Below are positions 5,698-6,548 of a stretch of DNA of 6,548 nucleotides, piece after piece. The stretch comes from Nitrospinota bacterium (GTDB lineage Bacteria; Tectomicrobia; Entotheonellia; J063), in contig RFHZ01000392.1 of assembly GCA_003696125.1 (NCBI GenBank), positions 1 to 6,548 on the forward strand, written 5' to 3'. The notes beneath the pieces are model-generated. The model was given only the letters and a program-made list of their open reading frames with translations, made no database searches and had not been told where the DNA came from. Each line of letters begins with the position of its first letter. The stretch's first letter is position 1. A program made the translations under genes and the position numbers.

Positions 5698-6548
5698 TCA
5701 GAGCCGTTGCACCGTTTCCCATCGCTCGGTGATAGTAAAATTTCGCCGGGCAAGCTCCTGCAGGAAGGAGGAGAAGGGGATATCCCGTTCAGGACGCAGC
5801 ACACCAGGGCGGGAGATCTCACCCCGGCCTACCATCTGGCAGACGATAGAGCAGGGGAAAGCGGTACAGCGATTCATGGCGGTCAGGCCCTGTTCCTGGT
5901 CGTAGTAATCGATCATCTCATAGGTCAGCCGGGTCGCCTTCCCTCCCTTCTCTCCCTTGATCTCTACCTGCAGCACCACCATATCCCCTTCCCCCTCTTG
6001 GAAGGCCAGCACCCTGGCAAAATGGGCAGCCAGGAAATCGCGCGGGGAAAGGGTAAAGGAGGAGATCTGCAGGGGTTCTTCACTCATGAAGCCGAGTGCT
6101 CTGAGGGTCTCCCACACCTGACAGGTCCCCGGCCAGCGCACGGTCCACATGGCAATGTTCCGTACATCCTTTAATCCCAGGGTCTGGACCAGGAAGGTCC
6201 GGTCTCCGGTATAGAAACACTCGCATTCCCCACACGGATCGGGAAACCGCTTTCGTTTGAGGCCAGTAATCAGCGGGTTTTCAATGACGGTGGGTTTGCC
6301 ATCCTGCAGGATGGTGGCCGGACGCCCATGCAAGCCGATCGTGTTTTCTACCGCCCAGGAGATCTTATAGCGGAGGGGACCGACAGGAGGGACCTGGGGT
6401 TGGGGGATACCCCCGGTATAGATCTCAATTTCCTCTACCTGATCGAGCTTTTGTATGCCGTACCCGGTCAGAATCAGGTCAAGACCCGGTTCGAGCCCAC
6501 AGTCAGGGATGATGGTAACCCCGGCCGTCTTTGCCGCCTCATCAAAGG
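5698..6548 (-). CDS. Saccharopine dehydrogenase-family protein, C-terminal 282 residues
   Basis: The frame is open from the right edge to TGA at 5700-5698, so the N-terminal NAD(P)-binding Rossmann part (typically 100-130 residues) lies outside the window. The visible portion begins FDEAAKTAGVTIIPDCGLEPG, the strand and PDCGLxPG loop found in saccharopine dehydrogenase and lysine 6-dehydrogenase relatives. The C-terminal catalytic/dimer domain follows, with ECFYTGDRTFLVQTL and MWTVRWPGTCQVWETLRALGF matching the family's EAFyTdG..TL and kTlRyPGH patterns. The family usually has His after RYPG; here it is Thr (RWPGT). Cysteines are unusually frequent (PCGECECF, CTAFPCSIVC). The last part, GVLRPERDIPFSSFLQELARR, is the usual family ending. 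Members make or split secondary amines from amino acids with NAD(P)H; the exact substrate is not evident. It lies upstream of the amine-oxidising flavoprotein on the same strand, which suggests a shared amino-acid or amine degradation route. Confidence 0.9.
   Translation of the reverse strand, partial: FDEAAKTAGVTIIPDCGLEPGLDLILTGYGIQKLDQVEEIEIYTGGIPQPQVPPVGPLRYKISWAVENTIGLHGRPATILQDGKPTVIENPLITGLKRKRFPDPCGECECFYTGDRTFLVQTLGLKDVRNIAMWTVRWPGTCQVWETLRALGFMSEEPLQISSFTLSPRDFLAAHFARVLAFQEGEGDMVVLQVEIKGEKGGKATRLTYEMIDYYDQEQGLTAMNRCTAFPCSIVCQMVGRGEISRPGVLRPERDIPFSSFLQELARRNFTITERWETVQRL

Noticed and set aside
5527-6174. A 215-codon plus-strand frame covering the gap and the saccharopine-dehydrogenase-like gene.
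   Set aside because: The minus strand carries family motifs to the stop at 5698. The plus frame spans a ribosome-binding site and two gene ends and has no domain character.

Overview
The window is bacterial DNA with a GC content in the mid-to-high fifties by eye, good Shine-Dalgarno sites and sigma70-type -10 boxes. The sequence does not fix the phylum. A Chloroflexota-like or Bacillota-like soil or thermophilic bacterium would fit, but that is a guess. There are no RNA genes, insertion sequences or CRISPR arrays.

Layout from left to right: (i) positions 1-437, minus strand, hold the N-terminal part of a uroporphyrinogen-decarboxylase-like (UroD/MtaA/CmuA family) protein cut by the window edge. 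(ii) Positions 438-596 are a compact divergent promoter region. (iii) Positions 597-2888, plus strand, encode a complete molybdenum-cofactor-binding large subunit of the xanthine dehydrogenase/CO dehydrogenase family, with no FAD or 2Fe-2S subunit gene beside it. (iv) Positions 2972-3070, minus strand, hold an easily missed 32-codon gene for a one-helix membrane peptide, with its own promoter and a very strong ribosome-binding site. (v) Positions 3239-4204, minus strand, encode a ten-helix EamA/DMT-family transporter with a long leader lacking a Shine-Dalgarno site. (vi) Positions 4411-5601, minus strand, encode a DAO-family (glycine/sarcosine oxidase-like) FAD oxidoreductase. (vii) Positions 5698-6548, minus strand, hold the C-terminal 282 residues of a saccharopine-dehydrogenase-family protein, probably in one operon with the FAD enzyme.

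The most interesting signal is regulatory. Three intergenic regions carry the same sequence, CCCTTGCAAATCC or a close variant, centred on the self-complementary hexamer TTGCAA. In four directions a -10-like hexamer lies 16-17 bp from that hexamer: TATAAT for the UroD-like gene, TAGAAT for the molybdoenzyme, TATAAT for the small membrane peptide and TATCAT for the transporter. In the UroD-like/molybdoenzyme gap one TTGCAA appears to serve as the -35 box for both divergent genes. This suggests a small co-regulated set: a UroD-like methyltransferase/decarboxylase, a molybdenum hydroxylase subunit, a membrane peptide and an exporter or permease. The two amino-acid-type oxidoreductases on the right show no such element inside the window.

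The metabolic theme is plausibly oxidation of small nitrogen-containing or methylated compounds, but the substrates cannot be read from the sequence.
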